NCBI GenBank assembly: GCA_963664845.1
Contig: OY761615.1
Span: 2,418,001-2,482,000 of the forward strand
Direction: 5' to 3'
DNA from: CAIYTF01 sp963664845
GTDB lineage: Bacteria > Bacteroidota > Ignavibacteria > Ignavibacteriales > Ignavibacteriaceae
Length of the DNA stretch: 64,000 nt
The notes under the pieces were generated by a model. The model was not told where the DNA came from. It saw only the letters and a program-made list of their open reading frames with translations, and made no database searches. Shown here piece by piece: positions 35,549 to 44,346 of this stretch (positions are counted from its first letter, which is position 1; each line of letters starts with the position of its first letter). A program made the position numbers and the translations under genes.

Positions 35549-37258
35549 TCATTTCGCCGGTATTGATTGGCCGCCAGATTGATTTTCCGAATTCCCCTCC
35601 GGAGTTCCTGATACTTCCGCGGAGTTTTCCTGGCCAGGCTCCGCAACCGTTTCTTTGCTCTTGGTTTCCTCCTGCTTTAATATGCCACCACGGCTATCGG
35701 AAGTTCCCGGCCCTTTTTTTGGTGAAGCTCCCTGACTGCTTGCCGGTACCAACAAAAAATCGCCTTCATTTAATTCGGGGATTCGCAGTTTGCAATACTG
35801 GATATTCTGAGTGTGATTGGAAAGTGTTTCAACAGAGGATTGCAAAAAAGAAGCAAGTTCTGTCCCGGTAATAAATGTGTCGGTGTTCAGGTCTGCTTCA
35901 CCCTGCAGGCCTTTAATCAATTGTTTAATGAACAGATCGGAGGTTGCTTCCTTTTCGTTTTTGCCGCATGCAATAATAAATTGCCGCACCGGTGACAGTG
36001 TCTTCTGGGAAATATCTTCCGGCTCAGCACTGCTTCCCAACAAAAACGTCCCGGAAAAACACGCATCAAAAAGAAAGAGCACATGTTTGGATTTTATTTG
36101 CTTTGCATAGGACTCAAAAGACCCCAGTTCTATCGTCTTTTTTCTAAAATCCTCTTCATTCTTTCCCGGGAGCGGTGCGTCCGCCGGGATAAAATATCCG
36201 ACGCGAACACCCTGAACCGTCTTTACGGTATAACCGTGACCACCAAAATATACAAGCAACCGGCAATTCGGTTTCATTCCAAATAAACCGATAAATGACG
36301 AAAGTTCATCAGTTATTTTTTTTGCGTCAGGATTTAAAATGGTTTTTGTGGTGAATCCGGTGTTTTTCAAAACCTCTTCAAGAGCCTTCAGGTTTTCACG
36401 CATATTCCGGATGTTGGGCCAGCCATTTGTATAGGAACCAACACCAATCAACAACGCATAACTTTCTTTATAGGCCAAGACTTTCTTCCCATCAAGCGGG
36501 ACGAACAGCCCTTGTTTGGTTATATCGGTTGGAAAGGGATTTACTGAAGTTACTGGCGTAACATCAGCTTTTTGCTCCGGCTGGACAGCCTCTTGCCTGG
36601 GCTGAGAATTTATTTTCGGTACAGGTTTGGTTACCGGGGAAGTTTTAATTTCAGTTTTAGGTTCAACTTTAGATTCATTTTTAACTTCAGGTTTGGCCGA
36701 TTCGGCTTCGGGCATGGTTTCAGTTCCCTCAGTGGTAGCGTCCGGCAGAGGTTCGGTGTCCACACTCGGTTTTGGTTCTGTTATTGGCTTCACTTCTGCT
36801 TCCGCCACCGGTTTGGGTTCGGCAACATTCGCACGCTCAGTATCTTTTTTCTGCACCACTTTTGGTGTTTCAGTTACCGGTTTGTTTGTGCCTGCCGGGT
36901 TGTTTACAACACCAGTTGCAGTTTCAGCCACCAATTCACCGTCAAATAACACGGCCCAGGCTCCGGGAGTTTTTATTTGTTTCCTGATTTTTGACAGGTA
37001 ATCTTCTGCTTCGCGCTTTGTTGCCAATTTCCCGGCACAAAGCCGGTAATAGACGCCCTTGTTGGGTACGTTGAACCTGGCTACAAAGGTGGGGATGTTC
37101 GTTCTTGCTGTTGTTGCTTTTGACTCTTCTTCCATACCGGATTTATTCTTTGACGAAGATATAATAATGGTATAGAAGGAATTGGTATTGCCTTGAGCAT
37201 AAAGTTGTGCGAAAAGTGTTATTGCAAGAAAGGAATACAGAAGAAATTTCAGTTTCAT
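35549..37258 (-). CDS. Secreted caspase-like (C14) protein with SPOR-like domain
   Basis: About 569 residues from the ATG at 37258, chosen because it starts the signal peptide MKLKFLLYSFLAITLFAQLYAQ. Residues 28-107 resemble a SPOR peptidoglycan-binding domain (FYTIIISSS, YYRLCAGKLATKREAEDYL, AWAVLF). A 130-residue Pro/Glu/Thr/Val-rich linker follows. The caspase-like domain (about 266-490) has the His/Cys dyad: YFGGHGY (His341) and FDACFSG (Cys400), with ALLIGVGSY at its start. Bacterial C14 peptidases (orthocaspases) usually cut after Arg or Lys. A Gln/Ser/Glu-rich tail ends the protein. Envelope location is inferred from signal and SPOR. Transcribed alone. Confidence 0.85.
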   Translation of the reverse strand: MKLKFLLYSFLAITLFAQLYAQGNTNSFYTIIISSSKNKSGMEEESKATTARTNIPTFVARFNVPNKGVYYRLCAGKLATKREAEDYLSKIRKQIKTPGAWAVLFDGELVAETATGVVNNPAGTNKPVTETPKVVQKKDTERANVAEPKPVAEAEVKPITEPKPSVDTEPLPDATTEGTETMPEAESAKPEVKNESKVEPKTEIKTSPVTKPVPKINSQPRQEAVQPEQKADVTPVTSVNPFPTDITKQGLFVPLDGKKVLAYKESYALLIGVGSYTNGWPNIRNMRENLKALEEVLKNTGFTTKTILNPDAKKITDELSSFIGLFGMKPNCRLLVYFGGHGYTVKTVQGVRVGYFIPADAPLPGKNEEDFRKKTIELGSFESYAKQIKSKHVLFLFDACFSGTFLLGSSAEPEDISQKTLSPVRQFIIACGKNEKEATSDLFIKQLIKGLQGEADLNTDTFITGTELASFLQSSVETLSNHTQNIQYCKLRIPELNEGDFLLVPASSQGASPKKGPGTSDSRGGILKQEETKSKETVAEPGQENSAEVSGTPEGNSENQSGGQSIPAK

Positions 37259-37752
37259 TTTGTTCGTGCTTTTCTTTATACTTGAGTTGGGCACCACACC
37301 GCCGCTCCGGTCAGTGCTTTTTCTAACAGAGCAAATAGTTCAATCATTTTATTATCTTTTACACGAAAATAAGCGTTTCACCGGATATGCCTATAAAGAA
37401 ATATTCGACAAAAAATCAGAATTACAAAATAAGGTAAGAAAAAATCAGGCAAGGCGAAAGGCAGAGCCCGCTGCATTCCTGCCCCCCAAACCTATGGTGT
37501 CAACTTAGCATAAACCGCAAGACACTGACCCTAAAATTATCTTCGAAACGGCTCCAATTAAATAGATTCCCGTTTTCGCGGGAATGACACTCGTATATTA
37601 TGGTCGTTAAGTTGACACCATTGCCGCCCAAACCAGATGTGCGGCTTTTCCGGCGCACCAATTGCCATTCTTTATCCCCGATTTCTTGTAATAACCCCTA
37701 AAAATTCATAAATTCAATTTTTCATTCAAGCAATTCGGAGAATCTGGTTTTC
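37259..37752. other. Gene-free stretch upstream of aspS with inverted-repeat element
   Basis: About 490 bases between divergent genes. Contains the 14-base inverted repeat described separately and presumably the promoters of both neighbours. An 82-codon plus-strand frame (37260-37508) lacks any supporting feature. Confidence 0.55.
37494..37626. repeat. Inverted-repeat-bounded element, copy A
   Basis: ATGGTGTCAACTTA (37494-37507) and its exact complement TAAGTTGACACCAT (37608-37621) enclose 100 bases. TGACCCTAAAA at 37526-37536 and the 22 bases at 37605-37626 recur at 57177-57187 and 57292-57313, the latter with 19 of 22 identical. A small non-autonomous mobile element or a repeated regulatory unit is possible. 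Confidence 0.55.
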
Positions 37753-39522
37753 ATGTATTTTAAACAAAGAACGCATACGTGCGGCGAACTTAGGGAAGAA
37801 AACATTGGGCAGGAAGTAGTACTCAACGGTTGGGTTGACACCCGGCGTGATCTCGGTGGCGTAATTTTCATTGAAATGCGCGACCGCTATGGCGTTACAC
37901 AAATTGTTTTTGAACCTCATTTTAATGAGGCAGCACATCACGAAGGAAAAGTGCTTCGGGGTGAATTTGTAGTTTCAGTTGAAGGCATTGTCAGAAAACG
38001 ACCCGAAGGGACGGAAAACGACAGGCTCCCTACCGGCACCATTGACGTTCTGGTAAATAAAGTTATTATTCTCAATCAGGCAAAAACTCCTCCTTTCGCC
38101 ATTCAGGACGATATTGACGTTCACGAGGATCTGCGCCTTAAATACCGCTACCTTGATTTGCGGAGACCAAAAATGCAACAGGCGCTTATGTTGCGGCATA
38201 AAATGTACCAGATTGCCCGAAAATATTTTGACAGCAAAGACTTCATCGAAGTTGAAACACCTGTGCTTATGAAAAGCACACCTGAAGGTGCGCGCGATTT
38301 TCTGGTACCAAGCAGAATGCACAAAGGAAAGTTTTATGCACTGCCACAATCACCGCAACAATATAAACAAATACTTATGGTTTCCGGGCTTGACCGATAT
38401 TTCCAGGTGGTAAAATGTTTCCGTGATGAAGATTTACGAGCCGACCGTCAGCCTGAATTTACCCAGATTGACGTGGAGATGTCGTTTGTTGATCAGGAAC
38501 AAATATTCGAAGTGGTTGAAGGCTTGATGGTGGAATACTTCAAAGAAGTGTGGAACAAAGAATTGGTCACGCCGCTTCCGAGACTTACCTATGATGCAGC
38601 CATGGAGAAATATGGGTCTGATAAACCTGACCTCCGTGTCGGGCTTGAAATGAAACTGCTTAACCATGTTTTCGAGAACTCCACTTTCCGCGTATTTCAG
38701 GATTCCATTGCCAAAGGCGGCGCGATCTCCGGATTGGTAGCCCCCGGCTGTGGTGATTATACCCGCAACCAACTGGATGTCCTTACAGACTTTATTAAAA
38801 AACTGGGTGCCGGTGGACTCATCTGGATCAGGGTAAAAGAAGAAGGCCTCGAATCGCCAACAATGAAATTCCTAACACCTGAAGAGCAAGCAAACCTCAC
38901 TGCAGAACTTGGCGCAAAGCCGGGTGATTTGCTGCTTATATTGACCGGTGCAAAATGGAAGACGCTTTCCCTGATGGGAATGCTCCGTTTGGAAATGGCC
39001 CGCCGTCTTGACCTTATCAAACCAGATGCTGAACCGAAATTACTGTGGGTAACCGATTTTCCATCATTCGAGTGGGATGAAGAGACGAAGCGTTTTTATG
39101 CAATGCATCACCCGTTCACGTCGCCCCGACTTGAGGATGTTGAGTTCATGGATACCGATCTTTCCAAAGTAAAAGCCCGCGCATATGATCTTGTGCTCAA
39201 TGGCAGTGAAGTTGCCGGCGGAAGTATAAGAATTCATGATTCCGCTCTTCAGAACAAAATGTTCAAAGCGCTTGGCTACACGCCGGAAGATGCTCAGGAG
39301 AAATTCGGTTTCCTGATGAATGCATTCCAATATGGTGCTCCACCTCATGGAGGCATCGCCTTTGGTTTTGATCGTCTCGCAATGATCTTTGCCGGGGAAC
39401 AATCAATACGTGATGTTATCGCATTCCCAAAAACAGCAAGCGGAATATCGTTAATGGATGAATGTCCATCTCCCGTTTCTGATGATCAGTTGAAAGAGCT
39501 GCATATCCGTTTACGGGGATAA
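37753..39522 (+). CDS. aspS: Aspartyl-tRNA synthetase
   Basis: 589 residues, the length of the bacterial type with the GAD insertion domain. It charges tRNA-Asp using ATP. The N-terminal OB-fold anticodon-binding domain starts RTHTCGELREENIGQEVVLNGW. Class II motif 2 is visible as KCFRDEDLRADRQPEFTQID near 216-235, and motif 3 as GGIAFGFDRLAM near 535. QSPQQYKQ and the GAD region (about 300-410) are also typical. Whether it also charges tRNA-Asn cannot be read from sequence by eye. Inverted-repeat elements lie on both sides of the gene. Confidence 0.97.
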   Translation: MYFKQRTHTCGELREENIGQEVVLNGWVDTRRDLGGVIFIEMRDRYGVTQIVFEPHFNEAAHHEGKVLRGEFVVSVEGIVRKRPEGTENDRLPTGTIDVLVNKVIILNQAKTPPFAIQDDIDVHEDLRLKYRYLDLRRPKMQQALMLRHKMYQIARKYFDSKDFIEVETPVLMKSTPEGARDFLVPSRMHKGKFYALPQSPQQYKQILMVSGLDRYFQVVKCFRDEDLRADRQPEFTQIDVEMSFVDQEQIFEVVEGLMVEYFKEVWNKELVTPLPRLTYDAAMEKYGSDKPDLRVGLEMKLLNHVFENSTFRVFQDSIAKGGAISGLVAPGCGDYTRNQLDVLTDFIKKLGAGGLIWIRVKEEGLESPTMKFLTPEEQANLTAELGAKPGDLLLILTGAKWKTLSLMGMLRLEMARRLDLIKPDAEPKLLWVTDFPSFEWDEETKRFYAMHHPFTSPRLEDVEFMDTDLSKVKARAYDLVLNGSEVAGGSIRIHDSALQNKMFKALGYTPEDAQEKFGFLMNAFQYGAPPHGGIAFGFDRLAMIFAGEQSIRDVIAFPKTASGISLMDECPSPVSDDQLKELHIRLRG

Positions 39523-39534
39523 GTTTTTTTGTTG

Positions 39535-39629
39535 AGGATGTCTCAAAAGAATTAGAATGCACACAGATAACACGGATTTGAACCGATTTCCACGGATAGA
39601 AATTCGCAATTTGACTTTTAAGACATCCT
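39535..39629. repeat. 95-base element bounded by a 15-base inverted repeat
   Basis: AGGATGTCTCAAAAG (39535-39549) and CTTTTAAGACATCCT (39615-39629) pair in 14 of 15 positions. The inside holds CACGGATTTGAACC and CCACGGATAG words like the degenerate CACGGA repeats elsewhere in the window. It starts 12 bases after the aspS stop. Confidence 0.5.
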
Positions 39630-39673
39630 AAGGAACTTAATATGGACTTGTATTCTGGTTTTCTATAAATACT

Positions 39674-39690
39674 ATGCCCCTACGGGGCAT
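39674..39690. repeat. Perfect REP-like hairpin before the GNAT gene
   Basis: ATGCCCC TAC GGGGCAT, a perfect 7-base stem with a 3-base loop, 20 bases before the ATG of the acetyltransferase. It could be a REP-type repeat or affect expression of that gene. Confidence 0.55.
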
Positions 39691-39710
39691 GGAATATAGC
39701 GAGGTTCCTC

Positions 39711-40238
39711 ATGACCCCCATAATCCGACAATATCGTTTCGAAGATGCGTATCCATTCATGGAGGCTGTGCTTGAGACTGCTAATGAGGCATGGCGCTGG
39801 CTGCCCTGGTGTCATCCCGGTTACACACTTGAGGATGCTCAAAAATGGATGAGCATGCAAGGTGATTTTTGGCAGGCGGGAATAGAATATAATTTCCTGA
39901 TAGTTGATGAAGAGTCCGGAAAAATTCTGGGTGGCACGGGAATCAATACCATACGGCATGAGCACCAGTTTGCCAACCTTGGTTATTGGGTACGGAAAAG
40001 CCAAATGAACAAAGGTATTGCCACAGCAGCAGCAAAATTCACCATCGAATTTGCTTTCACTTCGCTAAACTTAAACCGCATAGAAATCCTTATGGCTACC
40101 GGCAACACGGCAAGCAAGAAAGTTGCAATGAATATTGGAGCGGTGTATGAAGGGATTGCCAGAGACCGGATACTGCTTCACGAAAAGTTTGTTGATGCCT
40201 ATGTTTTCTCAGTCATCAAACGGGACTGGATACTTTAG
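39711..40238 (+). CDS. GNAT family N-acetyltransferase (RimJ/RimL-like)
   Basis: 175 residues, GNAT fold. It should transfer an acetyl group from acetyl-CoA to an amine, possibly a protein N-terminus or a small molecule. The acetyl-CoA-binding loop is MNKGIATAAAKFTIEFAF near residue 101, with a C-terminal NTASKKVAMNIGAVYEGIARD, typical of the RimJ/RimL branch. GAGG lies 7 bases before the ATG. It is convergent with the T9SS propeller gene, 17 bases apart. Substrate unknown. Confidence 0.88.
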   Translation: MTPIIRQYRFEDAYPFMEAVLETANEAWRWLPWCHPGYTLEDAQKWMSMQGDFWQAGIEYNFLIVDEESGKILGGTGINTIRHEHQFANLGYWVRKSQMNKGIATAAAKFTIEFAFTSLNLNRIEILMATGNTASKKVAMNIGAVYEGIARDRILLHEKFVDAYVFSVIKRDWIL

Positions 40239-40255
40239 AGCATTCAACGCCGTAT

Positions 40256-42832
40256 TTACTTCAGCAACACGACTTTGATGGTTTTACTTAACGATCCCGC
40301 AGTGAATTGGGCATAATAAATCCCGCTTGAAAGAGATGCAGCATTCAGTGCCACCTGGTGCTGCCCTGCCGGCTGCACCTCATGCAGAAGCGTCATAACC
40401 TCCTTACCCGTTACATCATATATTTTCGCAACCACGTCCCCGCCAAACGGAAGCCTGTACCTAAGTATGGTAACCGGATTAAATGGATTGGGATAATTCT
40501 GTTCAACAATAAATGATTTATCATTTGTGGAAGTTTGGTCAACTCTGGAAATGAGGTTCGCTACATTAACCGAGAACATGGAGCGACCGTGTGTTGCGGC
40601 AACAAGCTTGCCTGTCGCCTGATGAAGATTAAGATCAAACACCGGTGAGTTGGGAAGACCACTTCCCAGTACATTCCAGCTCACGCCATTATTTGATGAA
40701 TAAAACACGCCAACATCGGTGCCTGCATAAAGAACAGCATCATAGTTGTAATCGATGACAAGTGAATTGACCGGTGCATCCGGAAGGTTTCCGCTCATGT
40801 CAGTCCAGGTCAGTCCGGCATCGCCGGTCCGATAAATGCGAGGCGTGATCTCATCAAGGTTATAGCCGCTTAACGAAACATAGGCAACTTCAGGAGTGCG
40901 TAAATCGGCAACAACATCTGTCATATACCGCCTGGGCAGGTTTCCTGTCCGGTCGTTCCAGGAAAGTCCACCATCTGTTGAAACAGAAAGCTTAGCATCG
41001 TCAGTTGCCACATATAGGAAACGTTGTGCAAGAGTTGCTGCAGGCGCTACGGCTATTGCAGTGATGGTGCCCAGCCTGCCATTTGCTCCTCTTGTTAAAT
41101 CGGGACTAACAGCCCGCCATTGTGTTCCGCCATTATCGGTTTGAAACAATTTCCATGAACCCAAATATAGCGTCTGCGGATTAACAGGATCCATTTCAAA
41201 CGGCGTTGACCAATTTGTTCTTGAAAGGTCGAGCCCATTGGTAATTGAAAAAGAGCTCATTCCCCCATCAATGGTCTTGACTATATTGCCGTTCTGAGAC
41301 TCGGCATAAATTATATCTGAATTTGTATAATCGACCAGACAGTGAAATCCGTCACCGCCATTCACCTCAGTCCAATCTGAAAGCGCACCGGTTTTTGTGC
41401 CATAGGTGCCGTTATCCTGGGACCCGCCGTATAAGCGCCGGGGATCGAGGTTGTCGATGGTTGATGCATAAAACTGGGTTATCGGTAAGTTATATTTTTT
41501 CGTCCATGTCTGCCCGCCATCATTGGACTCAAACACACCACCATCATTTCCATTAACCATGTGATTGGTGTTCCGGGGATCAATCCACAGCGCATGCTGA
41601 TCAGGGTGTTGCATATCGAATGAACCGGAATAGGAGTTGGTAATGTTCGTCCAGGTGCCACCGCCATCTGTTGAACGGAAAAGATCAATATCCCCGACGT
41701 ACACCTTTTGCGGATCAACCGGGTCAACTTGTATCAAACCGAAATACCAGCCGAAATTGGAAAAACTACCAGGCAGCATTCCTGCCGGCATTTGTGCCCA
41801 GGAAACTCCCTTGTCTGTTGACCGATAAAAATTGTAAAAAATGTTCGTTGTTCCGTTAGCTGTTTCGGCGGCATGGTAAAGCGCATAAACATAATTTGAA
41901 TTTGAAGGAGCCACCGCAATGCTGATTCGTCCCATTTTCGCATCGGGTGCAGGAAGCCCCTTGCCAAGCAACGACCAGTTCCAGCCGCCGTCTGTTGAAC
42001 GATACATTCCTGTGTTGATACCAGCCGATTTCCTGAAAGAAGGGCCTCGCAGCCGCTCCCACATTGCCGCATAAACAATAGCCGTATCATTCGGGTCCAC
42101 TGCAACATCAATAGCACTCGTTGAATCATTCAGATACAGCGTCTTATACCAGGTTTTCCCTGCGTCAGTTGATCTATAAATACCGCGATGAATGCTTTTC
42201 GAATACAACCCACCCGAGGCCGCCACAAAAATTTGATTAGTGCTCATAGGGTGAACTTCGATTTTCCCGATGTGTTGAACGCTGTCGAGGCCCGCGTTGT
42301 TCCATGTGTCGCCAGCATCAGTACTTTTTAGCATCCCGGAACCGGCATAAGAGTCTATGCTGATATTCGCTTCGCCTGTGCCGCAATAAACAATCCGTGG
42401 GTTATCGGGCGAAAGCTTTAGTGCGCCAACAGACAGACTTGGAATATAATCGGTAAGCAATGCCCACGTTGCGCCGTTGTCTGAAGAGCGCATCACGCCG
42501 CCGGCTGCTGCTGCCGCAAAGATTACGCTGTGCTGAATATCCACATCCAGCGCCGTTATTCTTCCGCCAATATTGGTCGGGCCTTCCTGCTGCCAAATAA
42601 GATTGCCGGCCGGTTTACGCAGTGCAAGCATCTGTTGTTTTTGCGAAACGGCCTTAAGGTATTTCGCCAACGGAACATCACCCCTAGTGTTTGCCCGCTG
42701 CTGCCAGAACCAATCACTTGGACGGTACTTGTCCTCACCACGTTCATATGCCACTTCATGATGGGAGGAAACAAACAACACAAGTGGACCTAAAAGTACA
42801 GCCAACACAAACCAATATTTAAAACTTTTCAT
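40256..42832 (-). CDS. T9SS-secreted Asp-box beta-propeller protein
   Basis: About 858 residues from the ATG at 42832, which begins a signal anchor (MKSFKYWFVLAVLLGPLVLF). The body holds about eleven Asp-box motifs (S-x-D-x-G-x-T-W, for example STDAGKTW and SNDGGQTW), forming sortilin/VPS10-type or BNR beta-propellers. The last 80 residues are a type IX sorting domain: EQNYPNPFNPVTILRYRLP, KIYDVTGKEV and KTIKVVLLK. T9SS carries such proteins over the outer membrane and attaches or releases them. Related proteins are often annotated as glycosyl hydrolase-like without proof; I see no catalytic residues. Follows the AmrS gene by 52 bases. Confidence 0.87.
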   Translation of the reverse strand: MKSFKYWFVLAVLLGPLVLFVSSHHEVAYERGEDKYRPSDWFWQQRANTRGDVPLAKYLKAVSQKQQMLALRKPAGNLIWQQEGPTNIGGRITALDVDIQHSVIFAAAAAGGVMRSSDNGATWALLTDYIPSLSVGALKLSPDNPRIVYCGTGEANISIDSYAGSGMLKSTDAGDTWNNAGLDSVQHIGKIEVHPMSTNQIFVAASGGLYSKSIHRGIYRSTDAGKTWYKTLYLNDSTSAIDVAVDPNDTAIVYAAMWERLRGPSFRKSAGINTGMYRSTDGGWNWSLLGKGLPAPDAKMGRISIAVAPSNSNYVYALYHAAETANGTTNIFYNFYRSTDKGVSWAQMPAGMLPGSFSNFGWYFGLIQVDPVDPQKVYVGDIDLFRSTDGGGTWTNITNSYSGSFDMQHPDQHALWIDPRNTNHMVNGNDGGVFESNDGGQTWTKKYNLPITQFYASTIDNLDPRRLYGGSQDNGTYGTKTGALSDWTEVNGGDGFHCLVDYTNSDIIYAESQNGNIVKTIDGGMSSFSITNGLDLSRTNWSTPFEMDPVNPQTLYLGSWKLFQTDNGGTQWRAVSPDLTRGANGRLGTITAIAVAPAATLAQRFLYVATDDAKLSVSTDGGLSWNDRTGNLPRRYMTDVVADLRTPEVAYVSLSGYNLDEITPRIYRTGDAGLTWTDMSGNLPDAPVNSLVIDYNYDAVLYAGTDVGVFYSSNNGVSWNVLGSGLPNSPVFDLNLHQATGKLVAATHGRSMFSVNVANLISRVDQTSTNDKSFIVEQNYPNPFNPVTILRYRLPFGGDVVAKIYDVTGKEVMTLLHEVQPAGQHQVALNAASLSSGIYYAQFTAGSLSKTIKVVLLK

Positions 42833-42884
42833 ATCAGTTTTCTGGCTTGCTGTATACACGTGATGAACCATTTTCTGCCATATG

Positions 42885-43919
42885 TCAAAATACCCCTGCG
42901 ATGATTGTTTTGCAGTTGGGACATCTGTTCTTTTCCATCCGGTTTTTCAACACATCATGCCAGTCCCGCTCAATGAGCGGCGTACTGCACGTGGGGCAAA
43001 AAGTTGTCTGCCCTTCGATATTGATAACATTACCGACATAACAATACTTAATTCCGGCATGCAGGCCAATATCGCGCGCCTGGAGTAATGTTATTACAGG
43101 AGTCGGACTCTTCTTGCGCATCTTGAAATCCGGGTGAAAAGCAGTAAAATGTATGGGAACGTCCGTCCCCAAGTTTTCCACGACCCAATCGCACATCGCA
43201 CCGATCTCACGTTCCGAATCATTCTCACCAGGTATAAGCAAGGTGGTGATTTCAAACCAGATTGATGTTTCGTGCCTTAGCCATCTGAGCGTATCGAGAA
43301 CATCGGCAAGATGCGATGAGGTAAGTTTGTAATAAAACGATTCCGAAAAGGATTTCAGGTCAACGTTTGCCGCATCGATTTTTGCAAAGACATCTTCCCT
43401 TGCTTTTTTATCGATATAACCCGCGGTAACCATAACTGTTTTCACACCCTGATCACGGGCAATGTCCGCGATATCAATAACGTATTCACCAAATATGACC
43501 GGATCATTATAAGTGAAAGCGATTGATGGAGCATGATATTTCCTGGCAAGCCTTACAACATCCTCAGGCGAACATTCAAGTGCGTTCAAATCATCAAGCC
43601 TGGCTTTACTGATTGACCAGTTTTGGCAGAATTTGCATCCAAGGTTGCATCCCGCGGTCCCAAAGCTTAGTATCTTTGAACCGGGCAAAAAGTGATTGAG
43701 TGGTTTTTTCTCTATCGGATCAATTGCGAACCCACTGGGTCTGCCGTAGCCAAGCGAGTAGAGTTTACCCTCTATGTTCTGGCGAATATAACAGAAACCG
43801 TGCTGCCCCTCTCCGACCTCGCAATAGCGGGGACAAAGAGTGCAACGAAGTTTATCTCCTCCGGTTGGTTCCCACCACCGGGCAAGGTGTTGCGTGATTT
43901 TGTTTTCCAGGGTATTCAT
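42885..43919 (-). CDS. amrS: AmmeMemoRadiSam-type radical SAM enzyme
   Basis: About 344 residues from the ATG at 43919. It matches the AmrS family of the AMMECR1-Memo-radical SAM system. The radical SAM cluster is GTAGCNLGCKFCQNW (C91, C95, C98). An N-terminal Cys cluster (CTLCPRYC and GFCYIR) and the C-terminal double CxxC zinc ribbon (CPTC, CPNC) are family-typical. GRPSGFAIDPIEKKPLNHF is a strong family block. The product of this system is not well established. The AMMECR1 and Memo partners are not in the window. The frame extends to 43964, but the chosen Met begins the conserved region. Confidence 0.9.
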   Translation of the reverse strand: MNTLENKITQHLARWWEPTGGDKLRCTLCPRYCEVGEGQHGFCYIRQNIEGKLYSLGYGRPSGFAIDPIEKKPLNHFLPGSKILSFGTAGCNLGCKFCQNWSISKARLDDLNALECSPEDVVRLARKYHAPSIAFTYNDPVIFGEYVIDIADIARDQGVKTVMVTAGYIDKKAREDVFAKIDAANVDLKSFSESFYYKLTSSHLADVLDTLRWLRHETSIWFEITTLLIPGENDSEREIGAMCDWVVENLGTDVPIHFTAFHPDFKMRKKSPTPVITLLQARDIGLHAGIKYCYVGNVINIEGQTTFCPTCSTPLIERDWHDVLKNRMEKNRCPNCKTIIAGVF

Positions 43920-44346
43920 GTTTTTTTGTGAGTATAACATAAATGAATCCGGAACTAAGCGCAAGCAGGGAAAAACAAATGATATTCGATGTTAGGCAAT
44001 AGGTAATTGCCCCCAGTTACTTAGCAACGCCAAGCTGATGAACTGTTAGTCGTGATCTTTTCATGGGAGAACCAAAGTAATCACAGAATTATCAAAAAAA
44101 AAGGGACACCCCACACGAAGCATTCCTTCATTGATTAACTCATATTACACAACGATGCCAATTGACTTGCCACGAGCTTCAGCTCGTGGATTATTCGCAC
44201 ACATTGAAATTGGCTTTAGCCACAAATCTTAGCTCTATTAGTGGCTAAAGCCAACATTTAGATGGTCCATTTATCCCACGACTTGAAAGTCATGGCTATT
44301 CAATCTCTGAGTTTGGGCAGCATGAGTGATTAGTTCATCCGTCTTT
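43920..44346. other. Gene-free stretch with REP-like hairpins
   Basis: No gene. A poly-A run near 44093-44102 lies before the hairpin cluster. The rest is the region between the start of amrS and the end of the Kelch gene. Confidence 0.5.
44170..44295. repeat. Cluster of three REP-like hairpins
   Basis: First: CCACGAGCT TC AGCTCGTGG (44170-44189), a perfect stem. Second: TTGGCTTTAGCCAC (44210-44223) with its exact complement at 44241-44254. Third: weaker GACTT/AAGTC at 44280-44291 within a CCCACG...CATGG frame. The words 'cacgagctt-cagctcgtgg' and 'ggctaaagcc' resemble dispersed REP sequences seen in Bacteroidota. They may also terminate the minus-strand transcript ending at 44347. Confidence 0.6.

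Noticed and set aside
36572..36949. Plus-strand Phe/Arg-rich frame opposite the caspase linker
   Set aside because: Low-complexity shadow of the Pro/Glu/Thr/Val linker.
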